From NCBI RefSeq assembly GCF_000384815.1, contig NZ_ARQF01000020.1, positions 868,001 to 932,000 of the forward strand: a stretch of DNA of 64,000 nucleotides, read 5' to 3'. The notes below the pieces were generated by a model that did not search any database, was not told the DNA's origin, and saw nothing but the letters and a program-made list of their open reading frames with translations. The stretch comes from Halodesulfovibrio aestuarii DSM 17919 = ATCC 29578 (GTDB lineage: Bacteria > Desulfobacterota > Desulfovibrionia > Desulfovibrionales > Desulfovibrionaceae). Shown piece after piece: positions 51,451 through 59,711 of the stretch (the first letter of the stretch is position 1; each line of letters starts with the position of its first letter). Position numbers and translations under genes: made by a program.

Positions 51451-53235
51451 ATGCTCGGTCCCTTTAAAAGAGTTTGGCAAGAATACCTTCGTGTATACCA
51501 AAACGTTACATATGTCCGTATGCTTGTACTTGGTATATTGGTTGGTATTTTTGCTGGTTTAGTTGCAATTTTATTCCGTTTTGGGCTCGATTCTTCTCAA
51601 GACTTTATTCAGAACCATCTCGCCGGACTTTCTGCACATGGAAGTAACGGCGAATATCGTCCGTGGGTAATTCCCGTAGCTCTGGTTACTGTCGCTTTTA
51701 TTACCGGTTTCCTCGTAGACAAATTTCTTCCGGATTCCATTCACGGCGTAACAGACGGCACGGATGCCATGATCAAGGCCTTTCACCAGAACAAAGGTGA
51801 AATTAAACCCAAAGCACCTATCATAAAGGGGATTACCTCTATTCTGACCATTGCCGCAGGCGGTTCCGCAGGTCAGGAAGGGCCGGTTTCCCAGCTTGGT
51901 GCCGGTCTTGGCTGCTGGTTTTCCCACAAGTTCGGTCTTTCTACCAAAGAACGCCGCATCTTAATGCTTACAGGTGCTGCAGGCGGCCTCGGCGCAATCT
52001 TCCTTGCTCCGCTCGGTGGTGCGATGACAGCAATTGAAGTTATCTATAAAGAAGATTTTGAATCAGAAGCAATCGTTTCTGCGGTAACCTCTTCAGTAGT
52101 GGCTTATTCTCTGTTCTTTATCGCATTTGGTTCTAAACCGATGTTTGAAATTCCAGAGTTTCACTTCAATGACGTGCGTGAACTTTTATTCTACGCAATT
52201 CTTTCTGTCGCATGTGCCCTTTCAGGTTGGTTTTATGTCCGCACCTTCCATTTCCTCAAGTACTCTGTCTTTGAAAAAATCCGTCAGCGTCTTGGCATTA
52301 TGTGGGCAATGGTCGCAGGTGGCCTTATCATGGGCATTTACGGCATGTTCTACCCGGAAGTACTCTCAAGCGGTCACCATGGCTTAGAGCAGGCCATTAA
52401 CGGCAATTTGCCGGTAATCACCATGCTGGTATTGCTCTTTGGTAAAACGCTGGCGACATCACTCACTCTTGGCTCCGGTCTCAGCGGCGGTATGTTTGCA
52501 CCTGCTCTTTTTGTAGGTGGAATGACAGGCGGTGTGGTCGGTTTTACCGCAAACAGTTTCTATCCGCATATTGTCAGCCACCCGGGAAGCTATGTGCTTG
52601 TCGGTATGGCTACCTTCTTTGCAGGAGTTGCAAACGCTCCGATCGGCCCGCTGATTATGGTATGTGAGCTTTCAAAAGGCTATGGCCTACTCGCTCCACT
52701 TATGCTTTCCGGTGCCTTCTGTGTTGTTATCAGCCGCAAAGTATCTCTCTACGAAAATCAGGTTGAGAACAAATTTGAATCTCCGGCTCACATTGTAGAT
52801 TCTACTGTAAACATTCTTGAAAACTTACAGGTAAAAGAGGTCTACCAGCGTGGGCGTGTAACTATTCTCGAAGAATCTATCACACTGAAAGCACTTACGA
52901 ATATCATTACTGGAACAAACGAATTCTTTTTCCCTGTCAAAAATATTGCCGGCGAAATTACAGGAATTCTGTCTATCAACGATGTTCGTAATATCCTTTA
53001 CGAAGAGAGCCTGTTTGACCTCGTTGTTGTAGGTGATCTTGCCCGTCAAAGTGTAACACTGCAGGAAGATGATGATCTCTACACAGCACTTGTTAAATTT
53101 GTAGATTCCGACCTTGGCCAAATTCCTGTTGTACAGGAAGACAAACAAAACGAAATTCTCGGGCTTATTAACAGAGCAGATGTGTTTAGGGCATACAAAA
53201 ATCACCTGAGCACCATTCATGAAAACGAAAGATAG
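51451..53235 (+). CDS. ClC-family chloride channel/antiporter with CBS domains
   Basis: 594-aa inner-membrane protein starting at ATG 51451 (TTGGAG upstream), not the open TTG at 51439. The ClC core (residues about 20-440) has GGSAGQEGPVSQLGAG with the gating Glu, LAPLGGAMTAIEV and the GGMFAPALFVGG motif for anion coordination. The canonical GSGIP motif is not seen; DGTDAMIKAFH occupies the corresponding area, as in one ClC subclass. The C-terminal part (about 455-590) has two CBS-like domains that may bind nucleotides. It probably moves Cl- or another anion. Confidence 0.9.
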   Translation: MLGPFKRVWQEYLRVYQNVTYVRMLVLGILVGIFAGLVAILFRFGLDSSQDFIQNHLAGLSAHGSNGEYRPWVIPVALVTVAFITGFLVDKFLPDSIHGVTDGTDAMIKAFHQNKGEIKPKAPIIKGITSILTIAAGGSAGQEGPVSQLGAGLGCWFSHKFGLSTKERRILMLTGAAGGLGAIFLAPLGGAMTAIEVIYKEDFESEAIVSAVTSSVVAYSLFFIAFGSKPMFEIPEFHFNDVRELLFYAILSVACALSGWFYVRTFHFLKYSVFEKIRQRLGIMWAMVAGGLIMGIYGMFYPEVLSSGHHGLEQAINGNLPVITMLVLLFGKTLATSLTLGSGLSGGMFAPALFVGGMTGGVVGFTANSFYPHIVSHPGSYVLVGMATFFAGVANAPIGPLIMVCELSKGYGLLAPLMLSGAFCVVISRKVSLYENQVENKFESPAHIVDSTVNILENLQVKEVYQRGRVTILEESITLKALTNIITGTNEFFFPVKNIAGEITGILSINDVRNILYEESLFDLVVVGDLARQSVTLQEDDDLYTALVKFVDSDLGQIPVVQEDKQNEILGLINRADVFRAYKNHLSTIHENER

Positions 53236-53294
53236 CAGAATCTCGTAGGCTAATGCTCAGCGGCATTGCCGCCCAAAAAACATACCGAATACTC

Positions 53295-53326
53295 AAGGCC
53301 CCTGAATTATTCAGGGGCCTTTTTTA
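53295..53326 (+). terminator. Terminator of the ClC gene
   Basis: 12-bp perfect stem AAGGCCCCTGAA / TTCAGGGGCCTT with a 3-nt loop and six T. Confidence 0.93.
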
Positions 53327-53363
53327 GCAATAAAATTCTTCAAAACCAATTTTCATTATGCTA

Positions 53364-53394
53364 TTGGTCAGACCAAAGAGATTGGTCAGACCAC
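53364..53394 (+). promoter_or_regulatory. Twin GntR/FadR-type operators
   Basis: Two copies of TGGTCAGACCA (53365-53375 and 53383-53393), 18 bases apart, immediately before the regulator gene. The TGGTC-N-GACCA form fits the FCD-type GntR consensus. Confidence 0.8.
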
Positions 53395-53404
53395 GAGGAC
53401 TTAC

Positions 53405-54100
53405 ATGCATAAGACATCATCCGCTCACCTCAATGAGCAGCTAAAAATATACGAACAGGTTGTATTACGAATTCAGGAGATGCTACATAGCGGGACTCTT
53501 ACCGTTGGAGACAAGCTCCCACCGGAACGTGATTTAGCAACGAGGTTCCAAGTTTCGCGTAGTTCCATTCGCGAAGCAATCCGCTCTCTTCAGGAAAAGG
53601 GCATTGTTGAAAGTCGACGCGGCAACGGCACTTTTATTGTCAACACAGGAGATATCGTTGAACCACTGGCAGAAGCTCTTACAACGCAGCGCATATATCT
53701 TCTGCAAATCATGGAGTTTCGTCGGACTATTGAACCTGCTATGGCAGGATTAGCGGCGCGGAATGCAACACCGGATCAACTTAAAAATATTGCAACTATA
53801 ATGAAAGAGAATACACTGGAACCGCCTGATGGAAGCCCTTGGGAAAAAGACATTCGCTTTCATTCTGCCATTGCTCAGGCTTCCGGTAATCCACTTTTTG
53901 TACAGGCGTTATTTAATGCCAGCACCGCGTTGGAAGAAACACGGCAGGCGCCGCTTCAGACTCCGGAACGTATCACGCAGTCATGCACCATGCACAAAGA
54001 AATTTTCAACGCCATTGCCGCCGGTGACGCAGCTCTGGCGACCAAATGTATGCATGTACACTTGGAACAAGTACACAACCTGCTTTTTACTACAAAATAA
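53405..54100 (+). CDS. GntR-family (FadR/FCD type) regulator
   Basis: 231-aa regulator with an N-terminal winged helix (GDKLPPERDLATRFQVSRSSIREAIRSLQEKGIVESRRGNGTFI) and an all-helical FCD effector domain (about residues 90-225) with the metal-binding His region. LldR-like proteins of this class answer to lactate or other hydroxy or dicarboxylic acids. The twin operator lies 10 bases upstream of the start, and an FMN-dependent hydroxy-acid dehydrogenase gene follows 72 bases later, so hydroxy-acid control is the natural guess. Confidence 0.92.
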   Translation: MHKTSSAHLNEQLKIYEQVVLRIQEMLHSGTLTVGDKLPPERDLATRFQVSRSSIREAIRSLQEKGIVESRRGNGTFIVNTGDIVEPLAEALTTQRIYLLQIMEFRRTIEPAMAGLAARNATPDQLKNIATIMKENTLEPPDGSPWEKDIRFHSAIAQASGNPLFVQALFNASTALEETRQAPLQTPERITQSCTMHKEIFNAIAAGDAALATKCMHVHLEQVHNLLFTTK

Positions 54101-54172
54101 ACAACCGCAGGCGGATTCTCTCCGCTCGTCGCGGCTCAAAAATAAACCACAACCACCTAGCAAGGAAATGTT

Positions 54173-55195
54173 ATGCAAGAAGTTCGTAAAGAAGCTCGAG
54201 AACGCATGAAAGGCTTTTGCAGAGTCTGTAAAGAATGTGACGGACGCGCCTGCGCAGGCGAAGTTCCGGGAATGGGCGGTCTTGGCACCGCAGCCTCTTT
54301 TAAAAGCAATGTTGAAGCATTAGCAGACTATAAACTGCGTATGCGTACTATCCATGATGTTTCTGAACCGGATCCAAGCACAAAAGTCCTCGGATACGAC
54401 CTCTCTATCCCTGTGTTTGCAGCACCAATTGGCGGCGTATCCTTCAACATGGGCGGCAAGGTCTCTGAAGAAGACTACATTATGTCCAAGGTTAAAGCAT
54501 GTGATGCAAACGGCATTGTAGGCTGTACAGGAGATGGTGTTCCACCATTTATCTCTGAAGCTGGATTTGATGCTATCAAGGCGGTAAACGGTAAAGCTAT
54601 TCCGTTCATCAAACCTTGGGAAGGCGACGAATTCTTCGAAAAAATTGAAAAAGCCGCAGCTACCGGCTGTACTACATTCGGCATCGATATTGACGCAATC
54701 GGCCTTATCACCCTTGCAAAGATGGGACGCCCTGTTGCCCCACGCGGTGTAGAACGTTTGAAGGCTCTTATCGAACGTATTCCGGGTCAGGTTCTTCTTA
54801 AAGGCATTATGACCGAGGAAGATGCTCTGGCAGCAGTAGAAGCAGGTGCAGCAGGCATCGTCGTATCTAACCACGGCGGCCGTGTACTCGATCATACTCC
54901 GGGTACCGCACATGTTCTTCCAGCTATTGCAGAAGCCGTTAATGGTGAAATTGCCGTACTCGTTGACGGTGGTATCCGCACCGGCGTAGATGTCCTCAAA
55001 ATGATAGCACTCGGAGCAGACGCCGTTATGATCGGCCGTCCGTTCTCTATTGCGACGGTGGGCGGCCTTGAAGAAGGCGCTGCCAAATACATCCAGCAGC
55101 TCACTGGCCAGCTTAAATCAGCCATGGTTCTCTCTGGCTGTGAATCCATTGCTGATGCGAACTCTAATATGATTACAGACGTTCTCGGACAATAG
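54173..55195 (+). CDS. FMN-dependent alpha-hydroxy-acid dehydrogenase with N-terminal Cys motif
   Basis: 340-aa TIM-barrel flavoenzyme of the lactate oxidase/glycolate oxidase family. The catalytic His is in VSNHGGRVLDHTPGTAHVLP, and the phosphate-binding VLVDGGIRTGVDVLKMIALGADAVMIGRP is intact. The first 40 residues carry C16-x2-C19-x2-C22-x4-C27 followed by EVPGMGG, a pattern seen in anaerobe members and possibly a metal or Fe-S site; the usual Tyr-rich N-terminal part is absent. It oxidises a 2-hydroxy acid (lactate is the obvious candidate in a sulfate reducer) with an unknown electron acceptor. Its regulator is encoded just upstream. Confidence 0.88.
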   Translation: MQEVRKEARERMKGFCRVCKECDGRACAGEVPGMGGLGTAASFKSNVEALADYKLRMRTIHDVSEPDPSTKVLGYDLSIPVFAAPIGGVSFNMGGKVSEEDYIMSKVKACDANGIVGCTGDGVPPFISEAGFDAIKAVNGKAIPFIKPWEGDEFFEKIEKAAATGCTTFGIDIDAIGLITLAKMGRPVAPRGVERLKALIERIPGQVLLKGIMTEEDALAAVEAGAAGIVVSNHGGRVLDHTPGTAHVLPAIAEAVNGEIAVLVDGGIRTGVDVLKMIALGADAVMIGRPFSIATVGGLEEGAAKYIQQLTGQLKSAMVLSGCESIADANSNMITDVLGQ

Positions 55196-55208
55196 ATATA
55201 AGACATAT

Positions 55209-55248
55209 AAAAAAAGCCTCCGATGAATATTCACCGGAGGCTTTTTTT
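55209..55248. terminator. Bidirectional terminator between hydroxy-acid dehydrogenase and PEBP genes
   Basis: 14-bp stem AAAAAAAGCCTCCG / CGGAGGCTTTTTTT with a loop that can extend the stem, between convergent genes. Confidence 0.9.
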
Positions 55249-55726
55249 ATTTCTTCACATTCTCTCGGGAATACACTCCAAAAAAATGTACTTTTTCAAG
55301 AACATGTCCTTCCATGGCGCGCAGTATTGCACCCTTGGCTGCCCCCGGCTTAATCCGCAAGCGAGCATCAAGTGCATAAAGCTTAAAATAGTAACGGTGC
55401 TGCCCTGACGGTGGACAAGGGCCACCGTAATACGCTTTTTGCCAGCTGTTGAGACCGTGCCCGACACCTCGGAATGGGTCGAACTGCTTTGGTGTATTTT
55501 CCTCAAGTCCGGTAGATTCCGGACTAATATTAAAAATAAGCCAGTGATCCCAAACACCATTGGGGGCATCTGGATCATCACAAATCATTGCAAGGCTTTT
55601 TGTTCCTTCCGGAAGATTTGACCATTGCAGAGGCGGCGAAATATCTTCGCCGTCGCAGGTATATTTTACCGGAATTTCTTCTGAGGCGGCAAAAGCCGGA
55701 CTAAAAAACTTCACACTACTCTCCAA
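55247..55726 (-). CDS. YbhB/YbcL-family (PEBP-like) protein
   Basis: 159-aa phosphatidylethanolamine-binding-protein fold member, cytoplasmic. Signature residues are DPDAPNGVWDHWLIFNI (about 52-68) and GGPCPPSGQHRYYFKLYALD. Bacterial members have no established function. It overlaps the moeA-type gene by 11 bases on the same strand, so it is translated with it. Confidence 0.92.
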   Translation of the reverse strand: MESSVKFFSPAFAASEEIPVKYTCDGEDISPPLQWSNLPEGTKSLAMICDDPDAPNGVWDHWLIFNISPESTGLEENTPKQFDPFRGVGHGLNSWQKAYYGGPCPPSGQHRYYFKLYALDARLRIKPGAAKGAILRAMEGHVLEKVHFFGVYSRENVKK

Positions 55727-57662
55727 GGCCGATTCCCGGCTCCATAATGGTTCCTGTCAAAGACGTCTCGTACCCGCCAAGAGCTTCAATACGTGCTTTA
55801 AACGTTGGGGATTGCAGCAGCGCTAAAACAGCCTTCACCTGTGGTGTTTTCATGTAGGCTGTCGGAATAATAAGATCATACCGTTCACGCGCAAGCGGCA
55901 CAAAAGCAAGATCAAGCGCTTTTGCTGCGGCATAGATTCCGAGTCCGGTATCAGCGGCCCCCGTAAGCACGTTCACTGCAACTGCCATGTGCGTAAACTC
56001 TTCCTTATCATATCCTGTCACGGACGCAGGAGAAATATCAGCTTTTTTCAAATGATAATCAAGAAGGATTCGTGTTCCGGCACCACGCTGTCTGTTAAGA
56101 AAACGAATAGCACCATTGGCAAGATCTTCGATAGATTGAATATGCTGCGGGTTCCCCTTAGGAACGATAAAACCCTGATGACGGATTGCAAGGTTTACAA
56201 GTGTGACCTCAGTATCCGGAAGATATTTTTCAATGAACGGAAAATTGTAATCGTTGGTTTCCGGATCAAACAGATGTGCACCCGCCATATGACAGGAGCC
56301 ATTTTTAATGGCAAGAATGCCGCCCATTGAACCGACATGGCTGGAAGCAAGACGCATTGGTGTATCGAGCCCCATAAGTTCATCAGACAAAATGTCGAGT
56401 GTATTGTCGTGACTTCCAATGGTAACAAGTACTTCATCAAGGCGCTTCTCTTCCACAAGCAACTCTGTACGAACAATCGAATTCTGATCGATACCTTCTG
56501 ATTGAGCGGGAATACGCCCTACGCCCTGAGCACGGGACATGGTGGTAATACATCCAGCACCACGAGCCAGTGGAGTTGCAACATATTTATCGCCGACTTT
56601 ACCGATGGAAAGACGTAAAAATTCTTCAACACCAAGCTTGGATGGCATCTTCCGTGTGAGTTCTGCATCTACTACAGGACGAGCAGGTACAGGTTTACGG
56701 CTAATCCACGAAATCAACGGCGTAAGCAGCTCTTCGAAGCATACAACCGCGCTTACAGGGTACCCCGGAGCTCCTGCTACAAGCTTATCGTTGCAAACAC
56801 CAAGCAAGGATGGCTTACCCGGCATCGCGGCTACACCATGAACAACCACCTTGCCCAGTTTTTCGATGGTAGCACGAGTGAAATCTTTGGAGCCTGCGGA
56901 GGAACCGGCACAAATAATGACCAGGTGATATGGTTCATAAAGTTTCGCAGCAACAGCTTTTTCCAGCAGCTCAGGAACATCAGGTACAGGCGGAATGCGG
57001 TCAACAATACAATCAAGGTTACGTGCCATTGCACTAAGCACCTGCGAGTTGCTTTCAATGACCTGTCCCGGTTTTGGTTCCGGACGTTTTTCAAAATCAA
57101 GAACTTCGTCGCCTGTCGGGATAATGCATATACGTACTTTTTCCCATACACGAACTTCCCAGATACCTGCACTGAGCAACGCACCAATATCATATGGAGA
57201 AATTTGCTGGTTCTGGGGGAATAGAAGCTCCGTTGCAACAATGTCTTCACCGATACGGCGGACATGCTGCCAAGGGAATGCAGGGGTTTCAATTTCGACA
57301 GTGTCATCATCTACCGCGATAACATTTTCAATCATGATAACCGCATCGCGCCCTTCCGGAAGAGGGTTGCCTGTATTTACAGGAACGTATGATATTCCTT
57401 TTGTAAGGCGTAATGGTGCCCCTTCGCGGGCACTAAAAGTTTCTTTTGCGGTTACAGCAATACCGTCCATTGCTGCGCTATGAAATGTCGGCGAGGAATA
57501 CTCTGCAAACACTGCTTCGGACAAAACACGTCCGGCAGATTCATGTGTAGGAACAACCTCGCTTCGTAAAAGCAAATTTCTGTCGAGTGCAGCTTGCGTC
57601 TTTGCCACGGCTGCAGTCAGCGGGATTGTTTTTAAATATACATTTCGTTTTGCGGCAGTCAT
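55716..57662 (-). CDS. MoeA-type molybdopterin molybdotransferase fused to a periplasmic-binding-like domain
   Basis: 648-aa fusion. Residues 1-405 are MoeA: SAAMDGIAV, GDEVLDF, the MoCF_biosynth motif CAGSSAGSKDF, MPGKPSLLG and GAPGYPVSAVV. Residues about 415-640 form a type II binding-protein-like domain (COG1910-like; LAIKNGSCHMAGAHLFDP, FLNRQRGAGTRILLDYHL) without a signal peptide, so cytoplasmic. MoeA inserts molybdate into molybdopterin; the extra domain may sense molybdate/tungstate or act as a regulator. Such fusions occur in archaea and deltaproteobacteria. GAGGG lies 4 bases before the ATG. Confidence 0.9.
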   Translation of the reverse strand: MTAAKRNVYLKTIPLTAAVAKTQAALDRNLLLRSEVVPTHESAGRVLSEAVFAEYSSPTFHSAAMDGIAVTAKETFSAREGAPLRLTKGISYVPVNTGNPLPEGRDAVIMIENVIAVDDDTVEIETPAFPWQHVRRIGEDIVATELLFPQNQQISPYDIGALLSAGIWEVRVWEKVRICIIPTGDEVLDFEKRPEPKPGQVIESNSQVLSAMARNLDCIVDRIPPVPDVPELLEKAVAAKLYEPYHLVIICAGSSAGSKDFTRATIEKLGKVVVHGVAAMPGKPSLLGVCNDKLVAGAPGYPVSAVVCFEELLTPLISWISRKPVPARPVVDAELTRKMPSKLGVEEFLRLSIGKVGDKYVATPLARGAGCITTMSRAQGVGRIPAQSEGIDQNSIVRTELLVEEKRLDEVLVTIGSHDNTLDILSDELMGLDTPMRLASSHVGSMGGILAIKNGSCHMAGAHLFDPETNDYNFPFIEKYLPDTEVTLVNLAIRHQGFIVPKGNPQHIQSIEDLANGAIRFLNRQRGAGTRILLDYHLKKADISPASVTGYDKEEFTHMAVAVNVLTGAADTGLGIYAAAKALDLAFVPLARERYDLIIPTAYMKTPQVKAVLALLQSPTFKARIEALGGYETSLTGTIMEPGIGLGE

Positions 57663-58102
57663 ATGTCCCTCGCGCTAATTTTTATGATCAGTGGATATAA
57701 TACATGTTTTAGAATGGTAATAAAAGAGCTTGAACCTCATATATTCAAGCACAGTTACCACTTTTAACGTTATTAACTACATGAATAATATTTTTCGCGC
57801 ACAACACATTATATCCAAGAAACTATTTGTCCAGACACGACGTAGTTATTCACTCTGAACATTCCGGCCACCTAAAATCTACGCTGCTTATTTCAAGCTA
57901 CACAAGACCATGCAGTTACTATTACAAGTTCATTTACAAAAATATGAGTATGATATTAAAGCAAAAAATACTTTTATTACAATGGGAAAAGACGTTATTT
58001 AGCTACTAAAAGATAATTTTTGAACACAAATTCAAAAAAAACTTATGAAGTACATAAAATTTATTAAGTTGCTAAGTTGCTCTGCTTTGGTACTATGCAT
58101 CT
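57663..58102. other. Gene-free region upstream of moeA-type gene
   Basis: Nearly 1 kb (57663-58653) separates the MoeA-type gene and the second usp gene and carries no convincing gene. A minus-strand -10 TATAAT (57813-57808) could serve the moeA-type gene. A 9-bp inverted pair GGATATAAT (57693-57701) / ATTATATCC (57808-57816) is present. The right part holds the small-RNA candidate. Confidence 0.4.
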
Positions 58103-58248
58103 TCCTCGCATAACGCGTTAGCTTTTACGCGTTGATGCTGTGTTTTCCGGACACGATGTTCCGTAAAAGTGTTCGGAAAACCCGGCAACGAATCATGAGC
58201 GTAAAAAGACCTGCCTTGTAACTATGGTGTTGCGAGACAGGTCTTTTT
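58103..58248 (+). ncRNA. Candidate small RNA with terminator
   Basis: In a gene-free gap, a possible promoter (TTGCTA 58069-58074, 16 nt, TACTAT 58091-58096) is followed by AACGCGT / ACGCGTT (58112-58133), a 13-bp stem GTTTTCCGGACAC / GTGTTCGGAAAAC (58142-58181, one G-U), and an intrinsic terminator AAAAAGACCTG / CAGGTCTTTTT (58203-58248) with no gene upstream to terminate. I infer a transcript of about 145 nt. No small ORF with a ribosome-binding site was seen. Confidence 0.4.
58203..58248 (+). terminator. Orphan terminator
   Basis: 11-bp stem AAAAAGACCTG / CAGGTCTTTTT with a 24-nt loop and a T-rich end. It lies 540 bases from the nearest gene on one side and 405 on the other. Confidence 0.75.
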
Positions 58249-58653
58249 ATTTATACATGACAGCGCACTGCACGGCATCATACTATCATTTTACAGAACT
58301 ACTGCACTGTATAAATGCACCCTTCATGTTCTCTTATTTACGTCAGATTCTGCATGGATATCTACAGCACATTCTTCCCACCTTTTCAGCTTTCCTGACT
58401 CTAGGTTAATTTTCGTATTATTACGGAGAGTAGTCCTTTTATTTTTAGATATTATATCTTTTTTATCCAATTGCTACACATTGGTGAGCACGTTATACTT
58501 AGAGAAATATTTTAAAAAAGACCTGATGTTATCACTGAGTATAACCAAAATCACATCTTTTTCTAACAAATACAGTCCGCTGTGTTCTTGCACAGAACAC
58601 GTATAGCAACCCTAATTTTCCACACAAACTTTGCTGTTACATGGGAGTAGTAC

Positions 58654-59076
58654 ATGGAAATAAAAAAAATATTGTTGCCGGTGGATGGCTCGGAATATTC
58701 AAGCAACGCTGCTGAAGAAGCTATTAGTCTAGCGAAGAAATTTGACGCAGAAATTATACTACTCTATTGCAGCGAAACATTTCAAACCCTTAAGCAGTTT
58801 AAAGATTTTTCTGTGGAATCCATTGAGTACGCCAACAAAATTCTGGCCCCCGTACGGGAGATGCTGAAAAAGGCAGGAGCCAGATATATTGAACGTGTTA
58901 TTGATAACTCTCCTAGTGAAGAGATTCCAAGAGTAGCAAAAAAAGAGAATGTAGATTTAATTATCATGGCCCCACGCGGCACCAATCCCCTTGCCTCTAT
59001 CTTACTCGGCAGTGTGACAACGCGTGTTCTTAAGCAATTACCATGCAATGTGCTTGTAGTTCACAAAAAGTCATAG
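58654..59076 (+). CDS. Universal stress protein (second copy), UspA family
   Basis: 140-aa Usp starting MEIKKILLPVDGSEYSS. The C-terminal loop reads APRGTNPLASILLGSV: the first Gly of the usual G-x2-G-x9-G-S is Ala, while the rest is kept, so nucleotide binding may be altered. It has the same length as the Usp at 6015 but clearly diverged. Monocistronic, followed by a long hairpin. Expression probably stress-linked. Confidence 0.92.
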   Translation: MEIKKILLPVDGSEYSSNAAEEAISLAKKFDAEIILLYCSETFQTLKQFKDFSVESIEYANKILAPVREMLKKAGARYIERVIDNSPSEEIPRVAKKENVDLIIMAPRGTNPLASILLGSVTTRVLKQLPCNVLVVHKKS

Positions 59077-59109
59077 GTCACAGAAGTCCGCGTACCTTAC
59101 TGAAACAAA

Positions 59110-59174
59110 AAAGGTCGATTCTATGTACTGGCAACACCATAATGGTGGCTTGGCAGTACATAGAATCGACCTTT
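59110..59174 (+). terminator. 21-bp hairpin after the second usp gene
   Basis: Perfect 21-bp arms AAAGGTCGATTCTATGTACTG (59110-59130; its complement at 59154-59174), with an inner CACCAT/ATGGTG stem in the loop, followed by TCTATTA. Unusually long for a terminator. Confidence 0.8.
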
Positions 59175-59210
59175 CTATTACGTTATCTCGTAACATTGAA
59201 ACGCAGAACA

Positions 59211-59304
59211 CAAAAGAGTCCGGAGTTCAGAACTAGTAACCATCAGCTGAACCCCGGACTCTTTTGAGAAGCTCCGGCAGCATTTCGCCCATTGAATGCT
59301 GCCG
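59211..59304. repeat. Two further inverted repeats in the usp-npt gap
   Basis: A 20-bp stem with one mismatch (CAAAAGAGTCCGGAGTTCAG, 59211-59230, with 59247-59266) and a 10-bp stem CGGCAGCATT / AATGCTGCCG (59275-59304) follow the 21-bp hairpin closely. None has a clear T tail. Confidence 0.7.
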
Positions 59305-59583
59305 AAGAATGTGCAACACGCAGCGCTAAGCCGTTCAAAAGAACAGCCTATTGCCCGATGATGTCAGATTCATCCGGCAAACTGCGATGGAAGACAGAGT
59401 ACGGGGGTACCTTCTTCCATCAGTCATTTCCCGGAAGCGGTTACACGACCTGAAGGCAGCGAACCTACTCTACTCTCACCCATTCTGAGTAATTTAGTAG
59501 AATTTATCTGATCTAACTCTGTAAACGGTTTCAAACTGACTGTAAAGCTATCCTTTTCATTTTGAAAGCACAAAATTGCAAAA
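59305..59583. other. Structured gene-free stretch in the usp-npt gap
   Basis: No gene is supported; a short minus-strand ORF (59424-59627) has no ribosome-binding site. A hairpin GATGGAAGA / TCTTCCATC (59386-59421) with an inner GTAC/GTAC pair is visible. Confidence 0.45.
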
Positions 59584-59623
59584 AACTGCCGCAGGACTTT
59601 TTTTATAATTCCCTGCGGCAGTT
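59584..59623 (-). terminator. Terminator of the Na/Pi cotransporter gene (minus strand)
   Basis: 12-bp perfect stem AACTGCCGCAGG / CCTGCGGCAGTT; on the minus strand it is followed by TTTTT, 89 bases after the stop. Confidence 0.75.
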
Positions 59624-59711
59624 CCAATAAACTTCTTAAGGTGTTGCAACGCTACACCTAATTAATTTCAGGCCAGCGTTGATGCTATTCATCAATCTAA
59701 AGCGTGCACAT

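Noticed and set aside
57693-57816. Inverted pair GGATATAAT / ATTATATCC as a ModE-like site
   Set aside because: Arms are over 100 bases apart and one arm is a plausible -10 box; the match to ModE is poor.
59424-59627. 67-codon minus-strand ORF
   Set aside because: No ribosome-binding site, lies in a hairpin-rich gap and covers the Na/Pi terminator.
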